A stretch of DNA of 64,000 nt, from positions 806,001 through 870,000 of the forward strand of contig NZ_AKKC02000002.1 in assembly GCF_000282095.2 (NCBI RefSeq), in the 5' to 3' direction. A model generated the notes under the pieces. The model searched no databases. It had not been told where the DNA came from and worked only from the letters and a program-made list of their open reading frames with translations. Numbering within the stretch: the stretch's first letter is position 1; each line of letters opens with the position of its first letter. Of this stretch, positions 26,793 through 36,945 are shown one piece after another. Position numbers and translations under genes: made by a program. The DNA comes from Rhizobium sp. CF080. GTDB lineage: Bacteria; Pseudomonadota; Alphaproteobacteria; Rhizobiales; Rhizobiaceae.

Positions 26793-27554
26793 TCACTCGA
26801 AATCGATCGCATGCAGCTGCGAGCCATGCTGTTTCAGCCATTTGCGGGCTTCTTCCATGCGCGGGCAGAGCTGTTTGCAGAGCGCCCAGAATTTCGGGCC
26901 GTGGTTCATCTCCTTCAGATGCGCCACTTCATGCGCCGCGAGATAGTCGATGATGAGAGGCGGGGCCATGACGATGCGCCAGGAGAAGCTGAGGTTCCCG
27001 TCCCAGGAGCAGGAGCCCCAGCGGCTGCGGGTGTCCTTCATGGAGACTGACTTGATCGGCTTGCGGATGGCGGCGGCGTGACGGGCGACCAGCACTTCGA
27101 GATCCTTGCGCGCCTCCTTCTTGAAGAAGGCGGAGAGCCGGCGGCCCATGTGATCCTCAAGCCCGCTGACCCTCAGCACCGGTTCGCCGTCGACCAGCAA
27201 CGCTTCGGTGAGGCCACGCAGCGTGCCGGTATGTTCGATCCGGTGGGGAATGCCGCGAAAGGCGATGCGTCCGCCGGGCCGTATGGAGTTATCGGCCGAA
27301 AACTTTGCGAGCTTGGTGAGCAGCCAGCCCTGATGCCGGTCGAGGAAATCGTCGATCTCACGCTTGAGCAGACCCGCCGGCACCGTCAGATTGAGCGCCC
27401 GGCCGCCGGGTTCGATCCGGAGCGTGATGCGGGTGGCGCGGCGGTTTTCCCTGATCGTCAGCGGCATCGCGCGATCGCCGACATGAAGGGTCCGCTTCAC
27501 CGTTTCGAGCGGTTTCGGCTTGGAGCGGACTGGCTTTTTCAGAAGCGCGAACAT
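26793..27554 (-). CDS. YgjP/SprT-like metallopeptidase (DUF45 family)
   Basis: 253-aa M48-related metallopeptidase-like protein. The zinc-binding HEVAHLKEMNHGPKFW (HExxH plus downstream His) is near residue 218. The preceding DTRSRWGSCS is the second family signature. Related proteins are known as UTP pyrophosphatase or WLM/SprT-like; the true substrate here is unknown. Monocistronic, with a hairpin terminator of the upstream DUF2852 gene 32 bp ahead. Confidence 0.85.
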   Translation of the reverse strand: MFALLKKPVRSKPKPLETVKRTLHVGDRAMPLTIRENRRATRITLRIEPGGRALNLTVPAGLLKREIDDFLDRHQGWLLTKLAKFSADNSIRPGGRIAFRGIPHRIEHTGTLRGLTEALLVDGEPVLRVSGLEDHMGRRLSAFFKKEARKDLEVLVARHAAAIRKPIKSVSMKDTRSRWGSCSWDGNLSFSWRIVMAPPLIIDYLAAHEVAHLKEMNHGPKFWALCKQLCPRMEEARKWLKQHGSQLHAIDFE

Positions 27555-27586
27555 GGACCCTTTCTAGCCGATTCCTTTCCATAAGA

Positions 27587-27613
27587 AAGCCGGCGTCTCA
27601 GCGACGCCGGCCT
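27587..27613 (-). terminator. Hairpin between the DUF2852 and YgjP genes
   Basis: GCCGGCGTC and GACGCCGGC arms around a short loop. On the minus strand it is followed by a T-containing tract (TTTCTTAT), ending the DUF2852 transcript. Confidence 0.75.
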
Positions 27614-27620
27614 CCACCAC

Positions 27621-27634
27621 GTTTCACGTGAATC
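27621..27634 (+). repeat. GTTYCACGTGAATC motif, copy 2 (GTTTCACGTGAATC)
   Basis: Exact copy. It lies between the DUF2852 stop and the terminator hairpin, the same arrangement as at pckA. Confidence 0.65.
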
Positions 27635-27644
27635 CCTGGGAGGA

Positions 27645-28067
27645 TCAGAGATCGACCACCGGGTTCTGGCCGGAAGAGCGGTTCTGGCGCTCGCGCATGA
27701 AGCGATCGAATTCCTCCTGGTCCTTGGCGCGGCGAAGCTCACGAACATAGTTGTCGAATTCTTCGCGCATCTCGTCGAGCTTGCGGCGCTCTTCCTCGAT
27801 CCGGTCGATCTCGGTCTTGCGCCAATCGTCGAAGGCGACGTTGCCAGTGGTGAAATGCGTGTTGTAGCGAGATTTTGCCCGACGGCAGCCGGCGAACATA
27901 CGATCGGCCCGGTCGTTGGCATCACGCTTGAAGCCGCGCAGCCTGTCCCCGAAGATGATGTAGGCGAGCATGGCAAGGCCGAGAGGCCAGAAAACGACGA
28001 AACCGAGCACCATGAGAGCGATGGTGGCCGGCGTCCACTCCGGACGAATCAATGCTGACTGGTTCAT
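27645..28067 (-). CDS. DUF2852 small membrane protein
   Basis: 140 aa. One hydrophobic segment at about 15-40 (TIALMVLGFVVFWPLGLAMLAYIIFG) followed by a long charged, probably coiled-coil region (residues about 70-125, WRKTEIDRIEEERRKLDEMREEF). This is the layout of the alphaproteobacterial DUF2852 family, whose function is not known to me. Likely an inner-membrane protein with a cytoplasmic coiled coil. It stands alone between two hairpins. Confidence 0.82.
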   Translation of the reverse strand: MNQSALIRPEWTPATIALMVLGFVVFWPLGLAMLAYIIFGDRLRGFKRDANDRADRMFAGCRRAKSRYNTHFTTGNVAFDDWRKTEIDRIEEERRKLDEMREEFDNYVRELRRAKDQEEFDRFMRERQNRSSGQNPVVDL

Positions 28068-28134
28068 TGGTCACACCCTGATGTTTCAGCGGGTGGCCGC
28101 ATGCCAGCCCGACTGAATTCGATTTGGTGAGCCC

Positions 28135-28162
28135 ATGATCCGCCTTCAAGAAGACGGATCAT
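28135..28162. terminator. 28-bp hairpin between phaZ and the DUF2852 gene
   Basis: ATGATCCG-C-CTTC AA GAAG-A-CGGATCAT pairs with one mismatch. There is no clear T-run, so it may be a processed transcript end, a weak terminator for phaZ, or an operator for the DUF2852 gene. Confidence 0.45.
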
Positions 28163-28215
28163 TAAATTCAAGAAGATGCTGAAATATAAACGAGAATTCA
28201 AAGAACGCGGCGGAG

Positions 28216-29499
28216 CTAGTCGGCCTTGCCGCCCTTGATCACCCGCTTGACCGGTGTCTTCTTCGGTGCAGCCCTGGCATGTTTCTGGGTGAAGGCGACG
28301 ATGCGCGGAGCGATCTCGCGGCGGAAACGCGAGCCGTTGAACACGCCGTAGTGGCCGACATCCGGCTGCATGTAGTGCATGCGCATGTCATCGGGGATGT
28401 TGGGGCAGATGGTCTGCGCCGCATTGGTCTGGCCGAGGCCGGAAATATCGTCGTTCTCGCCTTCGATGGTCAGCAGCGCCACTTGGCGGATGAGCTTGGT
28501 ATCCACCCGAACATTCCGGTGCATCATCTCGCCCTTCGGCAGCGAATGCTTGATGAAGACCGTCTCGACCGTCTGGAGGTAGAATTCCTCGGTCAGGTCC
28601 ATGACCGCCAGATATTCGTCGTAGAACTCGCGGTGCTTCTCGGCGGACTCGCCGTCGTTCTTGACGAGGTGCTGGAAGAATTCCTTGTGGGCGGACACAT
28701 GCCGGTCGAGGTTCATCGACATGAAGCCGGACAATTGCAGGAAGCCCGGGTAGACGCGGCGCATGAAGCCGGAATGCGGCCACGGCACGTTCATGATGAC
28801 ATTGTCGCGGAACCATTCGATCGGATGTTCTTCCGCAAGCTTGTTGACGGCGGTGGGGTTGATACGGGTGTCGATCGGACCGCCCATCAGGGTCATCGAA
28901 GCCGGGACCATCGAATCGCGCTGCGATTCCATCACCGCTACGGCGGCAAGTACCGGGACGGAGGGCTGGCAGACACCGATGACATGGGCGCCGGGGCCGA
29001 TCGCGTGCAGCATCTCGATGATGTAGTCGATATAGTCGTCGAGATCGAAGCGGCCGTCGGTGATCGGCACCATGCGCGCGTCGATCCAGTCGGTGATGTA
29101 GACGTCGGCGCTCGGAAGCAGCGCTTCGACCGTGCCGCGCAGCAGCGTCGCATAGTGGCCCGACATCGGCGCGACGATCAGGATCTTCTGATCGGGAACA
29201 CGGCCGGCCGGAAGATCGCGGCGGAAATGCAGGAGATTGCAGAAAGGTTTGTTCCAGACGATCTCTTCCGTCACCGCGACGGTCTCACCGTCGACGATCG
29301 TCAGCGGAAGATCGAATGAAGGCTTGCCGTAACGGCGTGTGACGCGCTCGAAGACTTCGAGGCTGGCAGACAGCGTCCGGCCCATCGTCGTGTGGGAAAA
29401 CGGATTGAGCGGATTGGAATAGAAGAAGTGCATGGCATCCGCGGCGGCGCGAACAGGGGCCATCGCGGCGTGGTTCATCTCGTAGAACTGATAGAACAT
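28216..29499 (-). CDS. phaZ: Intracellular polyhydroxyalkanoate (PHB) depolymerase
   Basis: 427-aa enzyme mobilising stored polyhydroxybutyrate. The N-terminal MFYQFYEMNHAAMAPVRA is characteristic of intracellular PhaZ. The nucleophile region is VIGVCQPSVPVLA with Cys177 instead of the lipase Ser, as in cytoplasmic PhaZ enzymes; the late DVGHYGVFNGSRF carries the catalytic His. The start at 29499 is chosen over the frame's ATG at 29730 because the family begins with MFYQFYE and AAAGGT lies upstream. It marks a PHB-storing organism; the synthesis genes are not here. Confidence 0.93.
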   Translation of the reverse strand: MFYQFYEMNHAAMAPVRAAADAMHFFYSNPLNPFSHTTMGRTLSASLEVFERVTRRYGKPSFDLPLTIVDGETVAVTEEIVWNKPFCNLLHFRRDLPAGRVPDQKILIVAPMSGHYATLLRGTVEALLPSADVYITDWIDARMVPITDGRFDLDDYIDYIIEMLHAIGPGAHVIGVCQPSVPVLAAVAVMESQRDSMVPASMTLMGGPIDTRINPTAVNKLAEEHPIEWFRDNVIMNVPWPHSGFMRRVYPGFLQLSGFMSMNLDRHVSAHKEFFQHLVKNDGESAEKHREFYDEYLAVMDLTEEFYLQTVETVFIKHSLPKGEMMHRNVRVDTKLIRQVALLTIEGENDDISGLGQTNAAQTICPNIPDDMRMHYMQPDVGHYGVFNGSRFRREIAPRIVAFTQKHARAAPKKTPVKRVIKGGKAD

Positions 29500-29721
29500 C
29501 GAGGTGCTACCTTTCGTCATTTCCGACAGCGTATTCGACAACGAGATCGAACCGATCGGTTCAGGAGCAGAATGAGGATAGGCTAACACTTTTCGATTGC
29601 GGTGCAACATGGTGGGGGATACCGGCTGAATTGGCCAAGAGGAAGGCGGGGACCACAGATCATTCTGCTGTCTTAAGAATGACATGTAAGCCTTAAGGTT
29701 CCACCATCCAAGCCTGGTTAA
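29500..29721. promoter_or_regulatory. phaZ upstream region
   Basis: The stretch between the phaZ start and the 32-bp palindrome has no gene. It should hold the phaZ promoter on the minus strand. I could not pick a -35/-10 pair with confidence. Confidence 0.4.
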
Positions 29722-29753
29722 AGGACTCATATCCGCCGGCGGATATGAGTCCT
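29722..29753. repeat. 32-bp perfect palindrome 3' of the FAH-family gene
   Basis: Uninterrupted palindrome centred at 29737/29738: left half AGGACTCATATCCGCC, right half its exact reverse complement. It begins 8 bp after the FAH gene stop. There is no T-run, so it is not a textbook terminator. It could be a cruciform, a dimeric-regulator site for phaZ, or a transcript-end hairpin. Confidence 0.75.
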
Positions 29754-29761
29754 CCCATCAC

Positions 29762-30604
29762 TTATACGTCAGCGACGAAGGTCTGACGCTGGGTTCCGAG
29801 CCCATCGATGCCGAGTTCGACAACTTCGCCGGCCTTCAGGAAACGCTGCGGCTTCATGCCGAGGCCGACGCCCGGAGGGGTGCCGGTGGAGATGATATCG
29901 CCCGGATGCAGCGACATGAACTGGCTGAGGTAGGAGACGAGGTAACGGACGCCGTAGACCATGGTCTTCGTGGAGCCGTCCTGCATCTTCTCGCCGTTGA
30001 CGGTGAGCCACATGCCGAGATTCTGCGGGTCGGGGATTTCGTCCTTGGTGACCAGCCAGGGGCCGATCGGGCCGAAGGTGTCGCAGGACTTGCCCTTGGT
30101 CCACTGGCCGGAGCGCTCGCTCTGGAAGGCGCGTTCGGAGACGTCGTTGGTCAGGCAATAGCCGGCGACGTAATCCATGGCGTCGGCTTCGGAGACGTAT
30201 TTCGCGGTCTTGCCGATAACGACGCCGAGCTCGACTTCCCAATCGGTCTTCACCGAGCCGCGGGGAATGACCACGTCGTCGTTCGGGCCGACAATGGCCG
30301 ACGTCGCCTTCATGAAGATGATCGGTTCCGGCGGCACGGTGGCACCGGTTTCGGCGGCGTGGTCGGAATAGTTGAGACCGATGCAGATGAACTTTCCGGT
30401 GCCGGCAACGCAGGGGCCGATGCGCGCCGGCTGCATTTCAGCCAAGCTTTGGGGATCGAGAGCGGCGATCTTCGCCAGACCTTCCGGGGAAATCGCGGGG
30501 CCGGCAATATCGGCGACGTGACCGGACAGATCGCGGATCTTGCCCTGGTTATCAAAAAGTGCCGGCGTTTCATGGCCCGGCTCGCCAATGCGCATCAGTT
30601 TCAA
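29762..30604 (-). CDS. Fumarylacetoacetate hydrolase (FAH) family protein
   Basis: 280 aa. FAH-fold metalloenzyme: metal-binding Glu in DWEVELGVVIG, FMKATSAIVGPND and the C-terminal GDIISTGTPPGVGLG. Close in layout to ureidoglycolate lyase-like and 2-hydroxyhepta-2,4-diene-1,7-dioate isomerase-like proteins; the substrate cannot be told from sequence. I place the start at the TTG at 30604 (MKLMRIGEPG) because GGAGG lies about 10 bp upstream of it. The ATG at 30619 would begin on top of that ribosome site. Divergent from the nitroreductase gene. Confidence 0.85.
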   Translation of the reverse strand: MKLMRIGEPGHETPALFDNQGKIRDLSGHVADIAGPAISPEGLAKIAALDPQSLAEMQPARIGPCVAGTGKFICIGLNYSDHAAETGATVPPEPIIFMKATSAIVGPNDDVVIPRGSVKTDWEVELGVVIGKTAKYVSEADAMDYVAGYCLTNDVSERAFQSERSGQWTKGKSCDTFGPIGPWLVTKDEIPDPQNLGMWLTVNGEKMQDGSTKTMVYGVRYLVSYLSQFMSLHPGDIISTGTPPGVGLGMKPQRFLKAGEVVELGIDGLGTQRQTFVADV

Positions 30605-30754
30605 AGCATGGTCCTCCATTGATCGGGAGGTTTATGGAACATGCGCCCTGGCTTGTCACCCCCGTTTCGGCAGATCGAAAGCCTGTTGCCAACGAGGCCG
30701 ATGGGCCTATTGTTGACCTCGAATTTACCCCGCCTGCAGATCTCAGAGGATGCC

Positions 30755-31354
30755 ATGACCAGCAGCAATACCCGCGATTCGGAATTTCCGATCGATGCCT
30801 TTTTCCTCGACCGCTGGTCGCCCAGAGCGTTTACCCAGGAGACGATCGATCAGGCGACCATGCTGACGATTCTCGATGCTGCCCACTGGGCGCCCTCCTC
30901 CGGCAACAACCAGCCCTGGCGTTTCATCTATGCGCTGCGCGGCACGCCGTCGTTTCCGGTGCTCGTCGACATTCTTTCGCCGGGTAACCAGCGCTGGGCG
31001 CAGCATGCGGCGGCGCTCCTGATCGTCGTCTCGAAGACCTATCGCGTGGCCAGCAATGGCGAACACCGGCTCGCCTATACCCATTCCTACGATACGGGTG
31101 CGGCCTGGTTTTCGGTCATCACGCAGGCGATGAAGCTCGGTTACCACGCCCACGGCATGGAGGGTTTCGACAAGGAAAAGGCCGTCGAGGTGCTGGGGAT
31201 TCCGGAAGGCTACCGGGTCGAGGCGGCAGCTGCGATCGGTCGCATGGCCGACAGAGCCACGCTTCCCGACGATCTTGCCGATCGGGAGTTCCCGAGCAAG
31301 CGCAAGCCGGTTTCGGAAATCGCCTTCGAAGGGAAGTTTACCGGAGAGCCCTGA
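30755..31354 (+). CDS. Nitroreductase family protein
   Basis: 199-aa FMN-dependent NAD(P)H oxidoreductase. FMN-contacting RWSPRAF near residue 21 and APSSGNNQPWRF near residue 46; the C-terminal AAAIGRMAD region fits. The physiological substrate is unknown (nitro compounds or quinones are typical in vitro). ATG at 30755 preceded by AGAGGA. Probably monocistronic. Confidence 0.88.
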   Translation: MTSSNTRDSEFPIDAFFLDRWSPRAFTQETIDQATMLTILDAAHWAPSSGNNQPWRFIYALRGTPSFPVLVDILSPGNQRWAQHAAALLIVVSKTYRVASNGEHRLAYTHSYDTGAAWFSVITQAMKLGYHAHGMEGFDKEKAVEVLGIPEGYRVEAAAAIGRMADRATLPDDLADREFPSKRKPVSEIAFEGKFTGEP

Positions 31355-31378
31355 GCATCAGGCCGTCTTTTAAGAATT

Positions 31379-31392
31379 GTTTCACGTGAATC
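31379..31392 (+). repeat. GTTYCACGTGAATC motif, copy 3 (GTTTCACGTGAATC)
   Basis: Exact copy, 25 bp after the nitroreductase stop. It is paired head-to-head with copy 4, with a 15-bp gap. Confidence 0.65.
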
Positions 31393-31407
31393 CATATCCA
31401 CAGGAAA

Positions 31408-31421
31408 GATTCACGTGAAAC
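31408..31421 (-). repeat. GTTYCACGTGAATC motif, copy 4 (reverse orientation)
   Basis: GATTCACGTGAAAC on the plus strand, the exact reverse complement of copy 3, between the convergent nitroreductase and gyrB genes. Confidence 0.65.
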
Positions 31422-31440
31422 ATTTTTGAGCTGGACAAAC

Positions 31441-31473
31441 AAAAAGCGGCGGTCCGACGGGCCGCCGCTTTTT
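31441..31473. terminator. Bidirectional terminator between nitroreductase gene and gyrB
   Basis: AAAAAGCGGCGG pairs with CCGCCGCTTTTT around an 8-9 nt loop. The A-run and T-run on the two sides allow termination in both directions for the convergent genes. Confidence 0.92.
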
Positions 31474-31491
31474 GTTTTCAAGATTTCGACC

Positions 31492-33957
<2,466 letters not shown>

Positions 33958-34065
33958 TTAAGCGAATCACCGGCCATTCCACCCTTAGAATATAGGGAAA
34001 TCGGTGCGGTTTCTAAAGGTTGGGCCTCGCCAATACGGCACGAAAGCCGTGGATGCGTACAGAAT

Positions 34066-34431
34066 TCAGCCCCGCATCTCGGCTTTTTTGAGGAGCGTGT
34101 CCATTTCCTCTATCACGTCCGGCGGCAAAGAGCGAATCCGCTGCGCCAGCCGGTTGGCAAAGCCCGTATAGGACGGCGGCAGACCCGCCGTATCGAGCAC
34201 GACTTTCGGATGCGAGGCATCGGCGAGCCGGAAAAGCTCCTCCGCCTCATCCCAGATGACGTTGAAATAACCGGCAATCCGCTGCAGCAGTTCGAAGGTC
34301 GGGCGGCCGCGCTTGCCATGCTCCAGGGCCGAGAGATAGGCGGGGGTGACCCCGATCGCCTCGGCCAGCTCGCGCTGGGTGATACCCTTGCGGCGGCGAA
34401 GCTCTCTCAGTGCATGGCCGAAGGGAGTCAT
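34066..34431 (-). CDS. XRE-family helix-turn-helix regulator
   Basis: 121-aa protein with an N-terminal Cro/C1-type HTH at about residues 5-60 (LRELRRRKGITQRELAEAIGVTPAYLSALEHGKRGRPT). A helical C-terminal part follows (FANRLAQRIRSLPPDVIEEMDTLLKKAE). The start MTPFGHALRE at 34431 overlaps the smr stop by 4 bp; the longer frame is antisense-like sequence inside smr. Targets unknown. It is the last gene of the timA-mltA-smr-XRE run. Confidence 0.88.
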   Translation of the reverse strand: MTPFGHALRELRRRKGITQRELAEAIGVTPAYLSALEHGKRGRPTFELLQRIAGYFNVIWDEAEELFRLADASHPKVVLDTAGLPPSYTGFANRLAQRIRSLPPDVIEEMDTLLKKAEMRG

Positions 34432-35009
34432 TCCCGATCTCCCCGGCCACGGGAGAGCCGCACATACATGGCGCCCTCCCCGCCGTGATGGCGCGCCGCC
34501 CATTCGTAGGACGAAATCAGGAAGCGGAACTCGGCTTTCGAAAACCACAGGGGCACGGCGCGGCGAAGCGCACCTTCACTGCCCATCGAACTGCCCTTGC
34601 CGGTGATCACCAGGACGTGGCGAAGTCCGCGTTCATGCGCTCTCAGCAGAAAGTCGAGAAGCAGGTCGTGGGCCTCGCCCTGGAAAAGTCCATGCAGATC
34701 GAGGCGGGCATCGATCGGCAGCCGGCCCTTGGCGAGCTTCTTCTTGACCGGTTTTTCGAGAGGCTGATGAGAACCCACGGGGCGCTTGGACGGAACGGGC
34801 GCCGGCAGTTCGACTGCATGGCTTTCCTGCCGCGGCGCGGGCTTCGGCTTTGCGGCTTGGACGGCTGCCTCTTCCGCGGCAATCTTTGCGGCTTCGGCTT
34901 CCTCGAATTCCAGGATTTCCTTCATGCGGCCAGGCAGGGCGCGGGCGGACTTGGCAACCCTGCCCCACAATATCCGCTCTTCCGGATCGAGTTTGCGACC
35001 GCCCTTCAT
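34428..35009 (-). CDS. Smr/MutS2-domain protein
   Basis: 193 aa. A charged, Ala/Glu-rich N-terminal linker (about 1-95) and a C-terminal Smr domain (about 98-190) with LDLHGLFQGEAHDLL and VITGKGSSMGSEG, the two signatures of Smr nicking-endonuclease-like domains. Stand-alone Smr proteins may act on DNA junctions or on mRNA of collided ribosomes; which applies here is unknown. Overlaps mltA and the XRE gene by 4 bp each. Confidence 0.9.
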   Translation of the reverse strand: MKGGRKLDPEERILWGRVAKSARALPGRMKEILEFEEAEAAKIAAEEAAVQAAKPKPAPRQESHAVELPAPVPSKRPVGSHQPLEKPVKKKLAKGRLPIDARLDLHGLFQGEAHDLLLDFLLRAHERGLRHVLVITGKGSSMGSEGALRRAVPLWFSKAEFRFLISSYEWAARHHGGEGAMYVRLSRGRGDRE

Positions 35010-36124
35010 CCGCCGTACCTGACAGCCGCTGCCTTGGGGATGAGGATATGGAAATCCGCGTCATTGCGCACCGTTCCGGCAAGCTCGCCCGCCTCGAAGC
35101 CGGAGCCGGTAAAGATGTCGCCGCGGGCTGAGCCGACGATCGCGGAGCCGGTATCGAGCGCCAGCATCAGCCGCGCGAAGGGTTTGCCCCCATCCATGTG
35201 GGTCAGCGTTTCGGACCGGATGAAAAAGGGAAAACCGAATGTGTGGATCTGGCGATCGACCGCCAGCGAACGCCCCGGGATCAGCGGCACCTTGGCGGCA
35301 GCCACCGGCCCGAGTGACGGATCGGAGACATCCGCTTCCCGGAAGAATATGTAAGAGCGATTGTGCCAGAGCACTTCATCAACCTTAGCCGGATTCTCGG
35401 CCAGCCAGGCGCGGATGCTCTGCATGGAAATCTTGGCAGGATCGATCTCGCCGCGGTCGATCAGCAGCTTGCCGATCGGCGAGAACGGATGACCCGCCTT
35501 GGCGGAATAGGTGATCCGCCGGATGTTTCCATCCGGATATCTCAGCCTCGCAGCGCCCTGAACATGGATGAAGAAAACATCAACCTTGGACTTCGCGTAG
35601 GCGATCTCCAGGCCGCGGCCTTCGAGAAAACCACGATCGATCTCGCCGCGATCCGGATAGGGCTCGATTCCATCAGGCGTCCGCCGGCCGAACATGTAGC
35701 CGGAGTCCAATCCGGCCGGCCGGTTCGTGTCGTCGAGATCGATGAGATCGTCGGGGCGATAATAAAACGGATGAACCCAGACATCGTCGCGCGTTTCCGA
35801 AACCTCGATCTCCGGCTCGTAGAAGGCGGTGACGAAACCGCGCCGGCCATCGTTGCGCGAAATCAGGAAGGGCGTGCAATGGGTTTCGAAAAAGGCCCGG
35901 GCAGAAACGGGATCGCCCGGGAGGTCCCGGGCGGCTTCGATGAGAGTTGCAAGTTCTTCGGCCGTCAGGCCAAGCGACCCGGTTCGATAGGGCTTGACCT
36001 TGCGGATATGCTCCAGCGACGCGCGCATGCCGGCAAAGAGCGCGGTCGGATCATCGTCATTCCACCCCGCAAGATCGGAGAAGGCGACCGGCCGAAGAGT
36101 ATAGTCCGCAGAGCTGAAGGTCAT
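35006..36124 (-). CDS. mltA: MltA-type membrane-bound lytic murein transglycosylase
   Basis: 372 aa. Cleaves the MurNAc-GlcNAc bond with 1,6-anhydro product. The MltA domain (GFVTAFYEPEIEVSETR) is followed by the 3D domain whose catalytic Asp lies in LMLALDTGSAIVG and DIFTGSG. No signal peptide or lipobox precedes the domain at this start (MTFSSADYTLRPV), although the enzyme must reach the periplasm. Start fixed by the 4-bp overlap with timA. A 1,6-anhydroMurNAc producer complements the AmgK/MurU recycling genes at 11.6-13.9 kb. Confidence 0.93.
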   Translation of the reverse strand: MTFSSADYTLRPVAFSDLAGWNDDDPTALFAGMRASLEHIRKVKPYRTGSLGLTAEELATLIEAARDLPGDPVSARAFFETHCTPFLISRNDGRRGFVTAFYEPEIEVSETRDDVWVHPFYYRPDDLIDLDDTNRPAGLDSGYMFGRRTPDGIEPYPDRGEIDRGFLEGRGLEIAYAKSKVDVFFIHVQGAARLRYPDGNIRRITYSAKAGHPFSPIGKLLIDRGEIDPAKISMQSIRAWLAENPAKVDEVLWHNRSYIFFREADVSDPSLGPVAAAKVPLIPGRSLAVDRQIHTFGFPFFIRSETLTHMDGGKPFARLMLALDTGSAIVGSARGDIFTGSGFEAGELAGTVRNDADFHILIPKAAAVRYGG

Positions 36125-36819
36125 TGTTCGGATTCGGTGGCGACAAGTCTCCAGTTCGGATCGCGGGAGCGGATGTCGCGGGCGAAAGTCCAGATATCGG
36201 TGACTTCGGCCACGGTCTCCTGGTCGCCGTCGATCAGTGCGCCGGCCTTGTCATAGGTGGCGGAAATGAGCTGGCTGACGATCCGGACGGTGATCTGTTC
36301 CTCGGCATCCTTGACTGCGGCATGGGTAATATCCGCCTTGTCGATGCCGACGAAGGTGGATTTCACCACTTCACCGCGGGATTCCCGGTCGGTGATCGCC
36401 GTGTCGAAACCATCGAAGACTTCCTTCGAAAGAAGACCCTTCAACGTCTTCCGGTCGCCGTCCGCAAAGGCCATGACGATCATCTCGTAAGCCATGCGGG
36501 CGCCGTTCAGGAACTCGCGGGGACGGAACGAGGGGTCGGACTTGACCACTTCGCGCAGCGCTGCGTTGAGTGGCGTATCGGGCTTGGCGACAGCATCGAC
36601 ATCCGCATAACGCTGCTCGTCTTCCGTGGCATCCCGGCGCGGCAGGGTCACGACCTTGCCGTCATCGCCGCCCGGATTTTTCGCGACGTCGCGGGGGCTG
36701 TAAGGATCGAACGGCGGCTTCTCGCTTCCCGTCCGGCGTCCGAGCACACTGCGCAGTTGCAGGAAGATCAGAACCGCTGCGACAAGGAAAAAGAGTGTTA
36801 TAAAGTCGTTGGAGCCCAT
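36121..36819 (-). CDS. TimA: Tim44/TimA family membrane-anchored protein
   Basis: 232 aa. An N-terminal transmembrane helix (MGSNDFITLFFLVAAVLIFLQLRSVL) and a basic/Pro linker, followed by a Tim44-like domain (from about residue 90, FLNGARMAYEMIVMAFADGDRKTLKGLL). In Caulobacter, the TimA protein binds an inner-membrane partner and has been compared to mitochondrial Tim44. Start at 36819 chosen because it puts the helix at the N-terminus. Divergent from fxsA with a 126-bp shared promoter region. Confidence 0.9.
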   Translation of the reverse strand: MGSNDFITLFFLVAAVLIFLQLRSVLGRRTGSEKPPFDPYSPRDVAKNPGGDDGKVVTLPRRDATEDEQRYADVDAVAKPDTPLNAALREVVKSDPSFRPREFLNGARMAYEMIVMAFADGDRKTLKGLLSKEVFDGFDTAITDRESRGEVVKSTFVGIDKADITHAAVKDAEEQITVRIVSQLISATYDKAGALIDGDQETVAEVTDIWTFARDIRSRDPNWRLVATESEQ

Positions 36820-36945
36820 CTTAACCCGCATTTGGCGTTTAAATATTCGGTGCAGTTTCTCATATAGTCTGCATACGCCTATCATTCAAATGGCGAAGAC
36901 GTTAGCGCTTTGCGCGCAACCGAATATCACGACACAGGGAATATC
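36820..36945. promoter_or_regulatory. Divergent timA/fxsA promoter region
   Basis: 126 bp with no gene. It must carry promoters for timA (minus) and fxsA-secB (plus). The AT-rich part lies at about 36835-36885. Confidence 0.5.

Noticed and set aside
26356..26841. 161-codon minus-strand frame between trpF and the YgjP gene
   Set aside because: Runs through palindromic repeats and hairpins, has no ribosome site or family, and overlaps the end of a real gene.
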